Part shown: piece by piece, positions 1 to 7,014 of the stretch
How the letters are laid out: each line of letters begins with the position of its first letter
Numbering within the stretch: position 1 is the stretch's first letter
Origin: an uncultured Leucobacter sp.
GTDB lineage: Bacteria > Actinomycetota > Actinomycetes > Actinomycetales > Microbacteriaceae
DNA: 14,265 nt
Assembly: GCA_945952575.1 (NCBI GenBank)
Contig: CAMFIY010000032.1
Location: forward strand, 1 to 14,265
Direction of reading: 5' to 3'
Made by a program: the position numbers and the translations under genes
The notes under the pieces: generated by a model
Databases searched by the model: none
Told to the model about the DNA's origin: nothing
What the model saw: the letters and a program-made list of their open reading frames with translations, nothing else

Positions 1-41
1 ACTCACTACAGATCTCCACGGAGGGCCGCGGCGCCGGTGCG

Positions 42-2237
42 CTACTTGACGGCGAGCGACGCCGTGGCCGCGTTGCCGCTGTTGTAGCGGGCATCGCCCG
101 AGTAGGAGGTCACGACCTTCCACTTGCCGGCCGCCAGCTTCTTGACCGCGACGGTCGCCTTGCCCGACTTCAGCGCGGCCTTCGCCACCACCTTCGTCTT
201 GCCCTTGGTCAGCGTGATCGTCACCGTGCCGGTCGCCGTCTTCAGCCCCTTCGGAGCCGTCACCGTCACCGCGTAGGAACCGCTCCTGGCCGCAGTCGGC
301 GCCGTCTTCGCTGCGCTCTTCACCGTGGCCTTGGCCTTCGCGACGGTCAGGGTTCCGGTCTTCTCGAAGGCCTGGATCTGGGTGTCACCGGCGTAGCTCA
401 GCACGAAGGGGTACTTGCCCGGCTCGAGCTTGGCCGTGGTGAACGCCGCCGAGTTCTGCAGCAGCTTCGCCGACTGCGACGCGCCCTTGATCGTCAGCGT
501 CACGTCGCCGGTCGGGATCCGGCCGTAGGCGTTGGTCACCGCGACGGTGATCTTCCCCGCGGATCCGTAGGTCACGGCGGGCGCCGTCACGGTCTGCTTG
601 GACACCACTCCGCCCGGCAGGCCGCCGAAGAAGTAGCCGAGGCGGTCGATCGCTTCGGCGGCGAACTTGACGTTGGAGCGAGCCTGGTCGAGCTGGGTCA
701 GTCGCGCGGCAAGCAGCGCCGGCTTCTGCTCCTCCGGCGTGCCCGGCGGGAACTCGTCGATCTTCGCGATCTCGAAGTTCAAGCCGAGCTGGTTCGAGGG
801 GTGCGTGAACCACCACTCGCTCATGTACTCCTTGAAGCTCGCGAGTCCGGTGGAGTCCGCGACGTTCTGCTGGATCCACTGCCGCTTGACCGCGGTCGAG
901 GACGGGTTCGTCCCGGTGCCGCGCTCGTAGTTCAGCACGAACGGGACCTGGAGCTTGCGCACCACGCTCGGGAAGGCGGTGAGATCGCCGCCCGGGTAGT
1001 AGGAGACGCTCGTACCCGAGTTCGGGTCGTACTCGGTGACCAGGTTCTTGAAGTAGGTGCGGACGACGTCTCCGTAGACGTAGGACGGGCGGAAGTTGAA
1101 GGTCGATCCGCTGTTGGCGTTGTCACGCACGTGGATCGGGTTGGATCCGCCGTTCGTGCCGTTCACCGTGCCGCCGTCGAGCACCAGGTCGAAGTTGTAG
1201 ACGGTGGCGACGTCGTTCTCCTGCGCCTGGGCGTTCACGTCCTTGAGCACCGCGCGGGTGTTGTGGCACCAGGTGCCGCCGAACAGGAGCGCGAAATTGG
1301 CGCCGTCGGCCTTGATGTCGAGCAGGTGGCGCAGCTCCGGGTAGGTGATCTGCTTCACCCGCCAGCCGTCGGCTTCGTCCGAATCGGTGAGGATGTCGCC
1401 GCCGTAGCGGTTCTCATCGGAGTAGCTCGCCCGGTGCTTCTTGTTCGCCGAGTCCTCCCACCACTTGAACTGGCTGAGCTGATCGATCACGGCGCCGCCG
1501 CCGATGGCCGTGAAGGCCTCGCCGAGCCGCTGGTCGGTCGCGCCGTTCAGATTCACCCAGTCGACGATCTTGTCGGCCGCGCCGCCCTCGGCGGTGTGAT
1601 CCTTGTCGTAGAGGATCACGGCGTTGTCCGCGGCGCCGAGCGCCGCGGACTCGCCCGTGCGCTTGTCGAAGGCCGGATTCACGGCATCGTTCACGACGCT
1701 GTCGTCGGAGGTCACCGTGACGCTCGCGCCGTTCGGCACCGACTTGAGGCCGTTGCCGAGATACTGGCCGAGGACGTTCGTCCAGATCCGGCCGTAGATC
1801 TGCTGCGAGCCCGCAGCGAGCTTGATCCCGTCCGGGTTGCGGACGTCGAGGTTGCGATCGCCCGACACGCCGGTCAGGTTCGGGTCGAACCAGTAGAGCT
1901 TCGCCGCACCGGCCGCGCGCGCTGCCGCATCCGCCTGCTTCGCCTGATCCTTGAAGTTCGGATCGGCCTGGCTGCCGATGAGGAAGGCGAACTGGCCCGG
2001 CTGCTGCAGGAGCCACTGGAAGCGATCGTAGGTGACGGTCTCGATCACGGTGTTGTCGCCGACCCCCAGGGTGTCCTGGAGATAGGTGCTGTCGACCGAG
2101 GTGGTCGCGGTGCGGGCGGGGGCCGCCGTTGCGGCCGTCCCCGCGGCGAGGACGCCGGAGGCCGCGAGGCCCAGCGCCGTGAGCACGCTCGTCGTCGTGC
2201 GGAGTCTCTTTCGATACTGGGAGGAGGTGGGGGGCAT
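42..2237 (-). CDS. Secreted protein with two degenerate thioredoxin-like modules and two C-terminal Ig-like domains
   Basis: The 731-residue product has a signal peptide: basic start (RKRLR, 10-13), hydrophobic core 17-33, Ala-rich cleavage region near 37-43. Two related modules follow. Module 1 begins near 66 (VTYDRFQWLL, then FAFLIGS) and module 2 near 295 (ITYPELRHLL, then FALLFGGTWCHNT). Module 2 has a thioredoxin-like WCxxT (Cys324, Thr in place of the second Cys) and a possible cis-Pro strand, VPFVLNY at 431-437. Module 1 has no Cys at the equivalent site. Residues about 546-634 and 636-731 form two Lys-rich beta-rich domains ending in SYAGD and SYSGD, typical of bacterial Ig-like repeats. 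No membrane anchor is visible, so it is probably released or wall-associated. The start at 2237 was chosen because the signal peptide begins there; GAAGGAA lies 12 bases upstream, and 31 codons of upstream open frame look non-coding. The thioredoxin assignment is by motif and internal repeat only; the function is unknown. Confidence 0.85.
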   Translation of the reverse strand: MPPTSSQYRKRLRTTTSVLTALGLAASGVLAAGTAATAAPARTATTSVDSTYLQDTLGVGDNTVIETVTYDRFQWLLQQPGQFAFLIGSQADPNFKDQAKQADAAARAAGAAKLYWFDPNLTGVSGDRNLDVRNPDGIKLAAGSQQIYGRIWTNVLGQYLGNGLKSVPNGASVTVTSDDSVVNDAVNPAFDKRTGESAALGAADNAVILYDKDHTAEGGAADKIVDWVNLNGATDQRLGEAFTAIGGGAVIDQLSQFKWWEDSANKKHRASYSDENRYGGDILTDSDEADGWRVKQITYPELRHLLDIKADGANFALLFGGTWCHNTRAVLKDVNAQAQENDVATVYNFDLVLDGGTVNGTNGGSNPIHVRDNANSGSTFNFRPSYVYGDVVRTYFKNLVTEYDPNSGTSVSYYPGGDLTAFPSVVRKLQVPFVLNYERGTGTNPSSTAVKRQWIQQNVADSTGLASFKEYMSEWWFTHPSNQLGLNFEIAKIDEFPPGTPEEQKPALLAARLTQLDQARSNVKFAAEAIDRLGYFFGGLPGGVVSKQTVTAPAVTYGSAGKITVAVTNAYGRIPTGDVTLTIKGASQSAKLLQNSAAFTTAKLEPGKYPFVLSYAGDTQIQAFEKTGTLTVAKAKATVKSAAKTAPTAARSGSYAVTVTAPKGLKTATGTVTITLTKGKTKVVAKAALKSGKATVAVKKLAAGKWKVVTSYSGDARYNSGNAATASLAVK

Positions 2238-2399
2238 GGTGATTCGTGGTTCCTTCGAGTGGTGAGGTGAAGCGGGTGAGGAGGGCGCGGCCCTTCCGGC
2301 CTGAGTCGGCGAGCACCCGCTCCGAGGCACGCCTCAGCGCGCGACCGACGCACACGGCGGCGGCTCGGAACGGAAGGATCGGGGACTCAGGTCCAGCGG

Positions 2400-2418
2400 G
2401 GCATTCGACAGGAATGCC
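2400..2418 (-). other. Intergenic perfect hairpin, possible weak terminator
   Basis: A perfect inverted repeat (GGCATTC, 5-base spacer, GAATGCC) lies 22 bases past the stop codon of the stalk-protein gene, in the 203-base gap before the next minus-strand gene. No T-run follows on either strand, so it is not a classical intrinsic terminator. It could slow transcription, stabilise an mRNA end, or mean nothing. The rest of the gap shows no clear -10 hexamer. Confidence 0.35.
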
Positions 2419-2440
2419 GGCGGTGGTGGAGCGTCATCGC

Positions 2441-3250
2441 CTAGTTCGCCTTCTCCGCGGCGCGGCGGCGGAGCGCGATGCCGCCCCAGGCGAGACCGCC
2501 CGCTGCCGCAAGGCCGCCGAGGATGCCCACGCCGAGGAGCGGGCTCGGACCGCCCGCGTTCGCCTGAGTGCCCGCGGCTTCGGTCGTCTCGGAGGTCGAC
2601 GCGGCGACCGTGTCATCCGTCGCGGCGGCGTCGGTCGCGGTCGTGTCGACGGCAGTGTCGTCCTTCGTGCTCTTAGTCTTCGACGTGCCCTTCTCGGACT
2701 TCTTCGTCGTCGAGCTGCTGCCCGATGCCGCGGTTCCGGATGCGCTGGTGCCAGCGGTGCCACCCGCACCCGAGGCCGAGCTGCTCGAGGAGCCGCTCTT
2801 CGAGGACCCCGAGGTGCCGCTCGAGCTCTTCGTGCCCGAGCCCGAGCTCTTGCTCGGCGTCTTCGTGCCGGATCCCGAGGAGGATCCCGATCCCGAGCCC
2901 GATCCCGAGCCCGAGGAGCCGGAGTTCTTCTTCTTGAGCCAGTCCTGGTATCCCGCGGTGCGATCCCACTCGGTCCACGGGATCGACTGGCCGTCGGCGT
3001 AGTACACGCGGTTGTTGTCGAAGTCGAAGTAGGCGCCGGGGATGTAGGTGCACTCCTCGTCGTCGAAGCCCGGCAGCGTGTCCTGGCCGTCCGTGTAGGT
3101 CTTCCCGTCGTCGCCCTTCACCGTGATGGGACGCGGGTTGTCCGCCGGGTTCGTCACCGCCAGCGCGGGCGAGGCGATGCCCCAGCTTCCGATCAGGGCG
3201 AGCCCGATGACGGCGCCGGCGGCGATGTGATTCTTCACGGCGAGCTTCAT
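2441..3250 (-). CDS. Secreted Ser/Gly/Thr-rich stalk protein with C-terminal membrane anchor
   Basis: The 269-residue product has a signal peptide (hydrophobic 10-25, likely cleavage after ALA at 29-31). A small globular part, about 32-108, is acidic and aromatic-rich (FDDEEC with one Cys67, YFDFDNNRVYYADG, WTEWDR, YQDW). Residues about 109-235 are low-complexity Ser/Gly then Thr/Lys/Asp/Ala, like a wall-spanning stalk. A transmembrane helix at about 236-260 is followed by RRR and a short tail. The layout resembles sortase-anchored proteins, but there is no LPXTG or LAXTG before the helix, so it is probably membrane-tethered with the head outside. The ATG at 3250 has GAGG seven to eight bases upstream. 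The gene starts 46 bases after the symporter gene stop and may be co-transcribed with it. I do not recognise the family of the head domain. Confidence 0.85.
   Translation of the reverse strand: MKLAVKNHIAAGAVIGLALIGSWGIASPALAVTNPADNPRPITVKGDDGKTYTDGQDTLPGFDDEECTYIPGAYFDFDNNRVYYADGQSIPWTEWDRTAGYQDWLKKKNSGSSGSGSGSGSGSSSGSGTKTPSKSSGSGTKSSSGTSGSSKSGSSSSSASGAGGTAGTSASGTAASGSSSTTKKSEKGTSKTKSTKDDTAVDTTATDAAATDDTVAASTSETTEAAGTQANAGGPSPLLGVGILGGLAAAGGLAWGGIALRRRAAEKAN
2883..2912. repeat. Short in-gene tandem repeat coding Gly/Ser linker
   Basis: Two perfect copies of a 12-base unit (GATCCCGAGCCC) at 2889-2912 are preceded by half a unit. It lies inside the stalk-protein gene and encodes alternating Gly and Ser. 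Such repeats can change length by slippage, which would alter stalk length in steps of four residues. Confidence 0.6.
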
Positions 3251-3296
3251 TTCATTACCTCGGTTGGTTGCGTTGCGTGCGGTGGGTGCGGTGCGC

Positions 3297-4655
3297 TCAG
3301 GCGTGCGCGGGGTCGCGCTCGATCGAATCGCTCTCTGCGAACTCGGCCTCGCCGCGGAAGATGCGGTCGTCGAGCAGCTCGGTCGAACGGGCGACGATGG
3401 TGGAGCTGACCGCCGCGGCCGTGACGTTCGTCGCCGTGCGGGCCATGTCGGCGATCGCGCTGATCGGGAGCGTGGCGGCGACGAAGTCGAGCGGCAGACC
3501 GGCGGCGGCGAGCACCGTGGCGGCCGCGATCGTCGCGGTGCCCGGGACTCCGGCGACGCCGAGCGACACGACGGCTCCGAGCAGCGCCAGGACGAGGTAG
3601 TCGGTCAGCGAGTAGGGGATGTTGTAGGCGTTGATGCCCCAGACGGCGACGAGGATCGGCCAGATCCCCGAGCAGCCGGGCATGCCGAGGGTCGCGCCGA
3701 GCGGCGCGGTGAAGTGCGCGACCTCGGGATGGACGCCGACCCGCCGGGTCAGCACGTCGGTGGTCACCGGGAGCGTGCCGATGCTGCTCTGCGTCGTGAA
3801 GGCGGTGAGCTGGGCCGGCGCGATCTTGCGGAAGAAGCGCAGCGGAGACACCTGCGCCCCGAGGCGGAGCAGCAGCGCGTTGATCCCGAACGTGTGGATC
3901 GCGCACGCCAGCCAGGTCAGGCCGAGCAGGCCGAGCAGCGAGACGAACTGCGCGCCCAGGTTCTCGGTGCCCGCGAGCACGGTCGTCGTCAGCGCGACGA
4001 TCGCGTAGGGAGTGAGGCGGATCACATACCCGACCGCCTTGTAGATGACGAGCTTCAGCGCGTCGAGTCCGACCTTGAAGGGGCGGACCTCTCGCGCCTT
4101 GCGGTCGGCGAGCGCGAGGTAGGCGACGCCGATCGTGACCGCGGCGATGATGATCGGGATGATGTTGTTGCGGGCGAGATCGTCGATGATGTTCGTCGGG
4201 AAGAAGCCCACGAGCACGGCGCCGAAGTTCTGCACCGAGTTCTCCAGGACCGAGAGCTCCTGCTGCCCCGTGGTGGCGTTCACGCCGCTGCCGATGCCGG
4301 TGGCGAGACCGATCCCGAGCGCGAGCACGACGGCGAGGGCGTTCGAGAGGAGGAGCCAGAACACCGAGCGCAAGCCCACGCTGCGCAGCTTCACCAGGTT
4401 GCCGAGCGAGGTGAGGCTCGAGATGATCGAGACGAAGACGAGGGGCGCGACCGATGCGAGCAGCACGTTCAGGTAGATCTTGCCGAGCGGCTCGACGTAG
4501 TCGCCGTGGCCCCGGGCGAGCAGCCCGATCGGGATGCCGACCACGAGGGCGAGCAGCGTCACCACGGTGAAGTTCACCCGTCTCCGGCGAAGGATGAAGA
4601 TCCCCGCGAAGGCGGCGAGCACCAGGCCGAGTATTCCGAGGCCGATCCAGTCCAC
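3297..4655 (-). CDS. Sodium/proton-coupled dicarboxylate/amino-acid symporter, L-cystine transporter (TcyP)-like
   Basis: The 452-residue membrane protein belongs to the DAACS (SLC1-like) family. Visible landmarks are an N-terminal helix then RRRR (23-26); a TM2-TM3 region with PLVFVSIISSL (71-81); hairpin 1 with TQSSIGTLPVTT (288-299); the TM7 unwound segment GMPGCSG (324-330); hairpin 2 with VAGVPGTA (367-374); and TM8 with DMARTATNV (403-411). GMPGCSG in place of the NMDGT of glutamate carriers and the DMxRTxxNV segment resemble the TcyP cystine-transporter branch rather than GltP/DctA, from family memory. Length is normal. The start is a GTG at 4655 with AAGGA about five bases upstream. 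It probably imports an amino acid or cystine with Na+ or H+ symport; the substrate is an inference. The final ~20 residues are an acidic cytoplasmic tail. It heads the left-hand gene group. Confidence 0.9.
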   Translation of the reverse strand: MDWIGLGILGLVLAAFAGIFILRRRRVNFTVVTLLALVVGIPIGLLARGHGDYVEPLGKIYLNVLLASVAPLVFVSIISSLTSLGNLVKLRSVGLRSVFWLLLSNALAVVLALGIGLATGIGSGVNATTGQQELSVLENSVQNFGAVLVGFFPTNIIDDLARNNIIPIIIAAVTIGVAYLALADRKAREVRPFKVGLDALKLVIYKAVGYVIRLTPYAIVALTTTVLAGTENLGAQFVSLLGLLGLTWLACAIHTFGINALLLRLGAQVSPLRFFRKIAPAQLTAFTTQSSIGTLPVTTDVLTRRVGVHPEVAHFTAPLGATLGMPGCSGIWPILVAVWGINAYNIPYSLTDYLVLALLGAVVSLGVAGVPGTATIAAATVLAAAGLPLDFVAATLPISAIADMARTATNVTAAAVSSTIVARSTELLDDRIFRGEAEFAESDSIERDPAHA

Positions 4656-4740
4656 GAGTTTCCTTCTACTTCCTTCTGCGCGATGCGGCGGTGCCGCGCT
4701 CTGTTCTCGACGCGCGAGAGCTGCGCGTCGGCGGTGAGCA

Positions 4741-4760
4741 ATAATTAAGAGTAGCTAATG
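4741..4760 (-). promoter_or_regulatory. Putative promoter region of the symporter gene
   Basis: On the minus strand this AT-rich stretch reads CATTAGCTACTCTTAATTAT and includes TTAATTAT as a possible -10 element. It stands out sharply from the high-GC surroundings. No good -35 hexamer was found at the expected distance. The position, about 85-105 bases before the GTG start, suits a promoter, but the assignment rests mainly on AT content. Confidence 0.3.
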
Positions 4761-4781
4761 GCTGACATCATGTTTCGTAAT

Positions 4782-4800
4782 ATGACGCGACACGCGTCAT
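4782..4800. promoter_or_regulatory. Perfect 8-bp inverted repeat, putative operator upstream of the symporter gene
   Basis: ATGACGCG, spacer ACA, CGCGTCAT is a perfect dyad. It lies just upstream (in minus-strand terms) of the AT-rich putative symporter promoter, a place where a dimeric transcription factor could bind. It could also fold as an RNA hairpin at the end of the carotenoid transcript, but no T-run follows. Operator is an inference; no regulator gene lies nearby. Confidence 0.4.
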
Positions 4801-5018
4801 CCTCTGCGGCGAACAGGGAGAGATCCCGAGAAGTCCCGCACACCGCGGTCGAACGCGAAGTCAGGAGCGATCCCCTTGAATCGATCCTGAGGAGTTGTGC
4901 CGACTCGGACCAGGCGAAGTCATCGACGACGCAGACCTGTCCGCGAGCAGCGCGATCGGTCGCGTATCGTCTCGCCGATGCCGCACCGGCAGGCACGGGC
5001 GTCCGGAGAGGAGCGTCG

Positions 5019-5516
5019 TCAGGCGCCGCCCGTCCATGTCTGCGCGAGCTGAAGCAGTTTGAACCGGCGCCACCGCCACATCGCGGCAAGGACGGGGAAG
5101 AACAACGGCGCGAACCATCCCAGGATCGTGAGCTCGTCGTGCCACGCCGTCCCCTCCCGCGACGGCCGCACCGTGATCTCGTGGTTCCAGCCTGCGAGCA
5201 GCGCCAGCGGTCCGGCGAGCGGCCGGCCGGTGTCACGCATCGTGCGCGCCCCGGCGCATCCGCGGCTCGGGCTCTCGTCCTCGATCCGGATCAACTGAGC
5301 GCCGCTCGGAAGTGCTCCGAACAACCGGATGGCCACCCGTACCTCCTCGCCCGATGCGAACCGTGCGGGCAAGGGGCGCTCTGGACGCATCTGCAGCAGA
5401 GGTGCGTACAGCTCGGAAGCGACAGTCGGATCGTGCAAGGCGTCCCAGGCGGCGTCGACGGTACACGCGGCTGAAAAGACGATGCGGATACGGATGCGCG
5501 GCCGCCACTCGCTCAC
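5019..5516 (-). CDS. SRPBCC (START/polyketide cyclase-like) family protein, last gene of the carotenoid operon
   Basis: The 165-residue soluble protein begins with a beta strand (RIRIRIVF, 7-14), followed by an AAWDALHDP-type helix segment. A middle beta-rich region leads to HDELTILGWFAP (126-137) and a long C-terminal amphipathic helix (FFPVLAAMWRWRRFKLLQLA, 139-158). This strand, helix, strands, long final helix layout is that of SRPBCC hydrophobic-ligand-binding folds; the assignment is by pattern and is moderate. The start is a GTG at 5516 that overlaps the TGA of the CrtYf-CrtEb gene as GTGA, with GGAG nine bases upstream, which argues for translational coupling and against longer upstream starts. 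The position suggests a role in carotenoid handling, binding or modification, but nothing in the sequence names a reaction. Confidence 0.8.
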   Translation of the reverse strand: MSEWRPRIRIRIVFSAACTVDAAWDALHDPTVASELYAPLLQMRPERPLPARFASGEEVRVAIRLFGALPSGAQLIRIEDESPSRGCAGARTMRDTGRPLAGPLALLAGWNHEITVRPSREGTAWHDELTILGWFAPLFFPVLAAMWRWRRFKLLQLAQTWTGGA

Positions 5517-6685
5517 GAAGCTGCACTCCAAGCCAGGGCCAGGATCATCGTGACGAGAAACCCCGAGATGTAGTTCAGCCAGATGAATCGCCGCCAGGCC
5601 CGGTTCGCCCGCGCGGCCGTCGCATCGGTGAGACGCAGGTACGGAGCGCAATTGATCAGGTAGGGCAGGGCGATGACGGACGCGAGCGGCCCCGGCCAGG
5701 GCGTCGCGAGCATGAGCGCCCCGGCGAGCGACCACAGCACGAGCGCGAACAGCACGGTGCGGCGGGCGCCGAACGCGGTGGCGATCGATGCGATGCCGGC
5801 GGCGCGATCCGGCGCGATGTCCTGGACAGCGCCGAACGCATGCGCGGCGACGCCCCAGGCGAAGAAGGCACCGAGCAGCAGTGCATCGCCCCCGTCGAAT
5901 TCCGCACCTGCGAGGGCGAGGCCCGCCACCGCCGGGCTGACAAAGTGCGTGCTCGATGTGAGCGAATCCAGCACTGGGCGCTCTTTGAAGCGCAGCTTCG
6001 GCGTCGAGTATGCGATCACGGCAAAGGTGCTGACGGTGATCGCAATCCTCGAAGCGGGCGTGCCGACGGCCAGGAGCAGCAGGAGGAACGGGACGTTGCC
6101 GGCGACGACGAGCCAGAGCAACGGGCGGTGGAATGCCGGAGGCAACACGCCCCCCTCGATGCCGCCCTTGCGCGGATTGTTGATATCCGAGTCGTAGTCG
6201 AAGACGTCGTTGATGCCGTACATCGCCAGGTTGTAGGGCACGAGGTAATAGAGCGTTCCGATCACCAGCACGGCGTCAATCTCGCGGGTGACCAACAGCA
6301 TGGACGCGGCGAACGGGAAGGCAGTGTTGATCCAGCTGATCGGCCGGGAGGCGACAAACGCGTGTCGCAGCAGTTCGGCCGCGCCGACCGAGCCTGGCCG
6401 AGTGAGCAGCGTCCAGAGGGCCGGGAGGGCGATCGCGGCGGCGATCGGATATGCGAAGTCCTCAAGCGGAGCGAGGCCGATCTGTGCCCCCGAGATCAAG
6501 CTCGGCTCATAGGCGAACAATCCCGCCCCGATCATCAGGCTGTCGAAGACCGCGGTGAGCACGAGGAGCGCCGCAGCCGTGAACGCAATCGCCGGCCACG
6601 AGACCGAGCTGCCGCGGCGACGGAGCAGCAGCGCGAGCACGAAGGCGGCGAGAAGAAAGCACGCGGAGAGCAGCAGGTAGCTCAT
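5513..6685 (-). CDS. crtYf-crtEb: Fused C50 carotenoid cyclase subunit (CrtYf-like) and lycopene elongase (CrtEb-like)
   Basis: The 390-residue membrane protein has two parts. Residues 1 to about 97 are a small three-helix lycopene-cyclase-type domain with the PLED motif at 73-76, matching CrtYf/CrtYd subunits. After a short linker (about 96-113), residues about 113-390 are a UbiA-family prenyltransferase starting SRPISWIN, with the first Asp motif NDVFDYDSD (159-167) and the second near QDIAPDRAAG (288-297). CrtEb-type enzymes add a C5 unit from DMAPP to each end of lycopene; the CrtYe/CrtYf pair then cyclises the ends of the C50 product. In Corynebacterium glutamicum, crtYf and crtEb are separate neighbouring genes; here one frame runs through with no stop. 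The start is the ATG at 6685 overlapping the crtYe stop (ATGA), with GGAG nine bases upstream. Whether rings are epsilon, gamma or beta cannot be read from the sequence. Confidence 0.92.
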   Translation of the reverse strand: MSYLLLSACFLLAAFVLALLLRRRGSSVSWPAIAFTAAALLVLTAVFDSLMIGAGLFAYEPSLISGAQIGLAPLEDFAYPIAAAIALPALWTLLTRPGSVGAAELLRHAFVASRPISWINTAFPFAASMLLVTREIDAVLVIGTLYYLVPYNLAMYGINDVFDYDSDINNPRKGGIEGGVLPPAFHRPLLWLVVAGNVPFLLLLLAVGTPASRIAITVSTFAVIAYSTPKLRFKERPVLDSLTSSTHFVSPAVAGLALAGAEFDGGDALLLGAFFAWGVAAHAFGAVQDIAPDRAAGIASIATAFGARRTVLFALVLWSLAGALMLATPWPGPLASVIALPYLINCAPYLRLTDATAARANRAWRRFIWLNYISGFLVTMILALAWSAAS

Positions 6686-7014
6686 GAGGTGGAACTCCGC
6701 CTGCGCGTGAGCACACGTACCGTGCCGGTGTAGAGGATCATGGTGCACAGCACGAGGAACACCAAGAAGAACGGCTCTTCAAGCGGGAGTTCGGGGGCCA
6801 ACAGGATACCGGTGGTGGCTTCCGAGACCCCGCGGAGAAAGATCCCGGCGGCTATGCCCGCGGCATCCCAGAGCAGGAAGAAGCCGGTCCCCGCGAGCAT
6901 CACGAGCGCAGCGGCGGCCGCGTCCCGCCAGAAGAACAGACGGAATCGCCAGTCGAGCAGCAGCATGCAGCAGATTCCGAGCAGCAGGCATCCGAGATAG
7001 GCGAATCCGATCAC
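6682..7014 (-). CDS. crtYe: C50 carotenoid cyclase subunit, CrtYe-like
   Basis: The 110-residue protein has three predicted membrane helices (about 3-20, 32-60, 82-100), with DWRF at 21-24 between helices and PLEE at 77-80. It is the usual small heterodimeric lycopene-cyclase domain found next to crtI in actinobacterial C50 clusters. It should work with the CrtYf half of the next gene to cyclise the ends of the elongated C50 carotenoid. The start is a GTG at 7014 overlapping the crtI TGA as GTGA, with AGGGGG six bases upstream; longer in-frame starts would extend deep into crtI and are rejected. It overlaps the next gene by ATGA. Naming follows gene order (crtI, Ye, Yf, Eb in C. glutamicum); it could equally be called crtYc- or crtYg-like. 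Confidence 0.88.
   Translation of the reverse strand: MIGFAYLGCLLLGICCMLLLDWRFRLFFWRDAAAAALVMLAGTGFFLLWDAAGIAAGIFLRGVSEATTGILLAPELPLEEPFFLVFLVLCTMILYTGTVRVLTRRRSSTS

Larger units (their letters stand above)
4656..5018. other. Gene-free region between carotenoid operon end and symporter gene
   Basis: No convincing gene was found in these 363 bases on either strand; open frames here are short or run antisense to the SRPBCC gene and have shadow-like composition. The right part carries the 3' untranslated end of the carotenoid operon, with only weak hairpins, for example CGCGA/TCGCG at 4951-4964 and an imperfect one at about 4976-4992, none with a T-run. The left part holds an AT-rich island at 4741-4785, the probable promoter area of the symporter gene, giving a leader of roughly 80-90 bases. 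A perfect inverted repeat lies at 4782-4800. Confidence 0.6.

Noticed and set aside
801..2270. 489-codon open frame on the plus strand opposite the thioredoxin/Ig-like gene
   Set aside because: It is antisense to a well-supported secreted-protein gene, and its product is Arg/Val/Glu-rich without any domain; typical of high-GC mirror frames.
2883..2912. Possible CRISPR or intergenic repeat
   Set aside because: Units are 6-12 bases without spacers and encode an in-frame Gly/Ser linker.
3251..3296. Possible separate promoter or terminator between the symporter and stalk-protein genes
   Set aside because: The 46 bases show no hairpin or TANNNT at a suitable place; only the ribosome site GAGG before the ATG is clear.
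3264..4748. 494-codon plus-strand frame opposite the symporter gene
   Set aside because: The product is a hydrophilic Arg/Asp/Glu-rich string with no motifs, while the minus strand encodes a clear symporter with conserved hairpin motifs.
4951..4964. CGCGA-TCGG-TCGCG hairpin as terminator of the carotenoid operon
   Set aside because: The stem is only five base pairs and no T-run follows on the minus strand; chance hairpins are frequent at this GC content.
4745..5236. 163-codon minus-strand frame covering most of the gene-free region
   Set aside because: It overlaps the SRPBCC gene in another frame, has no recognisable motif and no ribosome site, and its N-terminal part is Arg/Ser-rich like other shadow frames.
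5312..6733. 473-codon plus-strand frame opposite the SRPBCC and CrtYf-CrtEb genes
   Set aside because: Composition is Arg/Glu-rich and motif-free; the minus strand carries conserved UbiA motifs.
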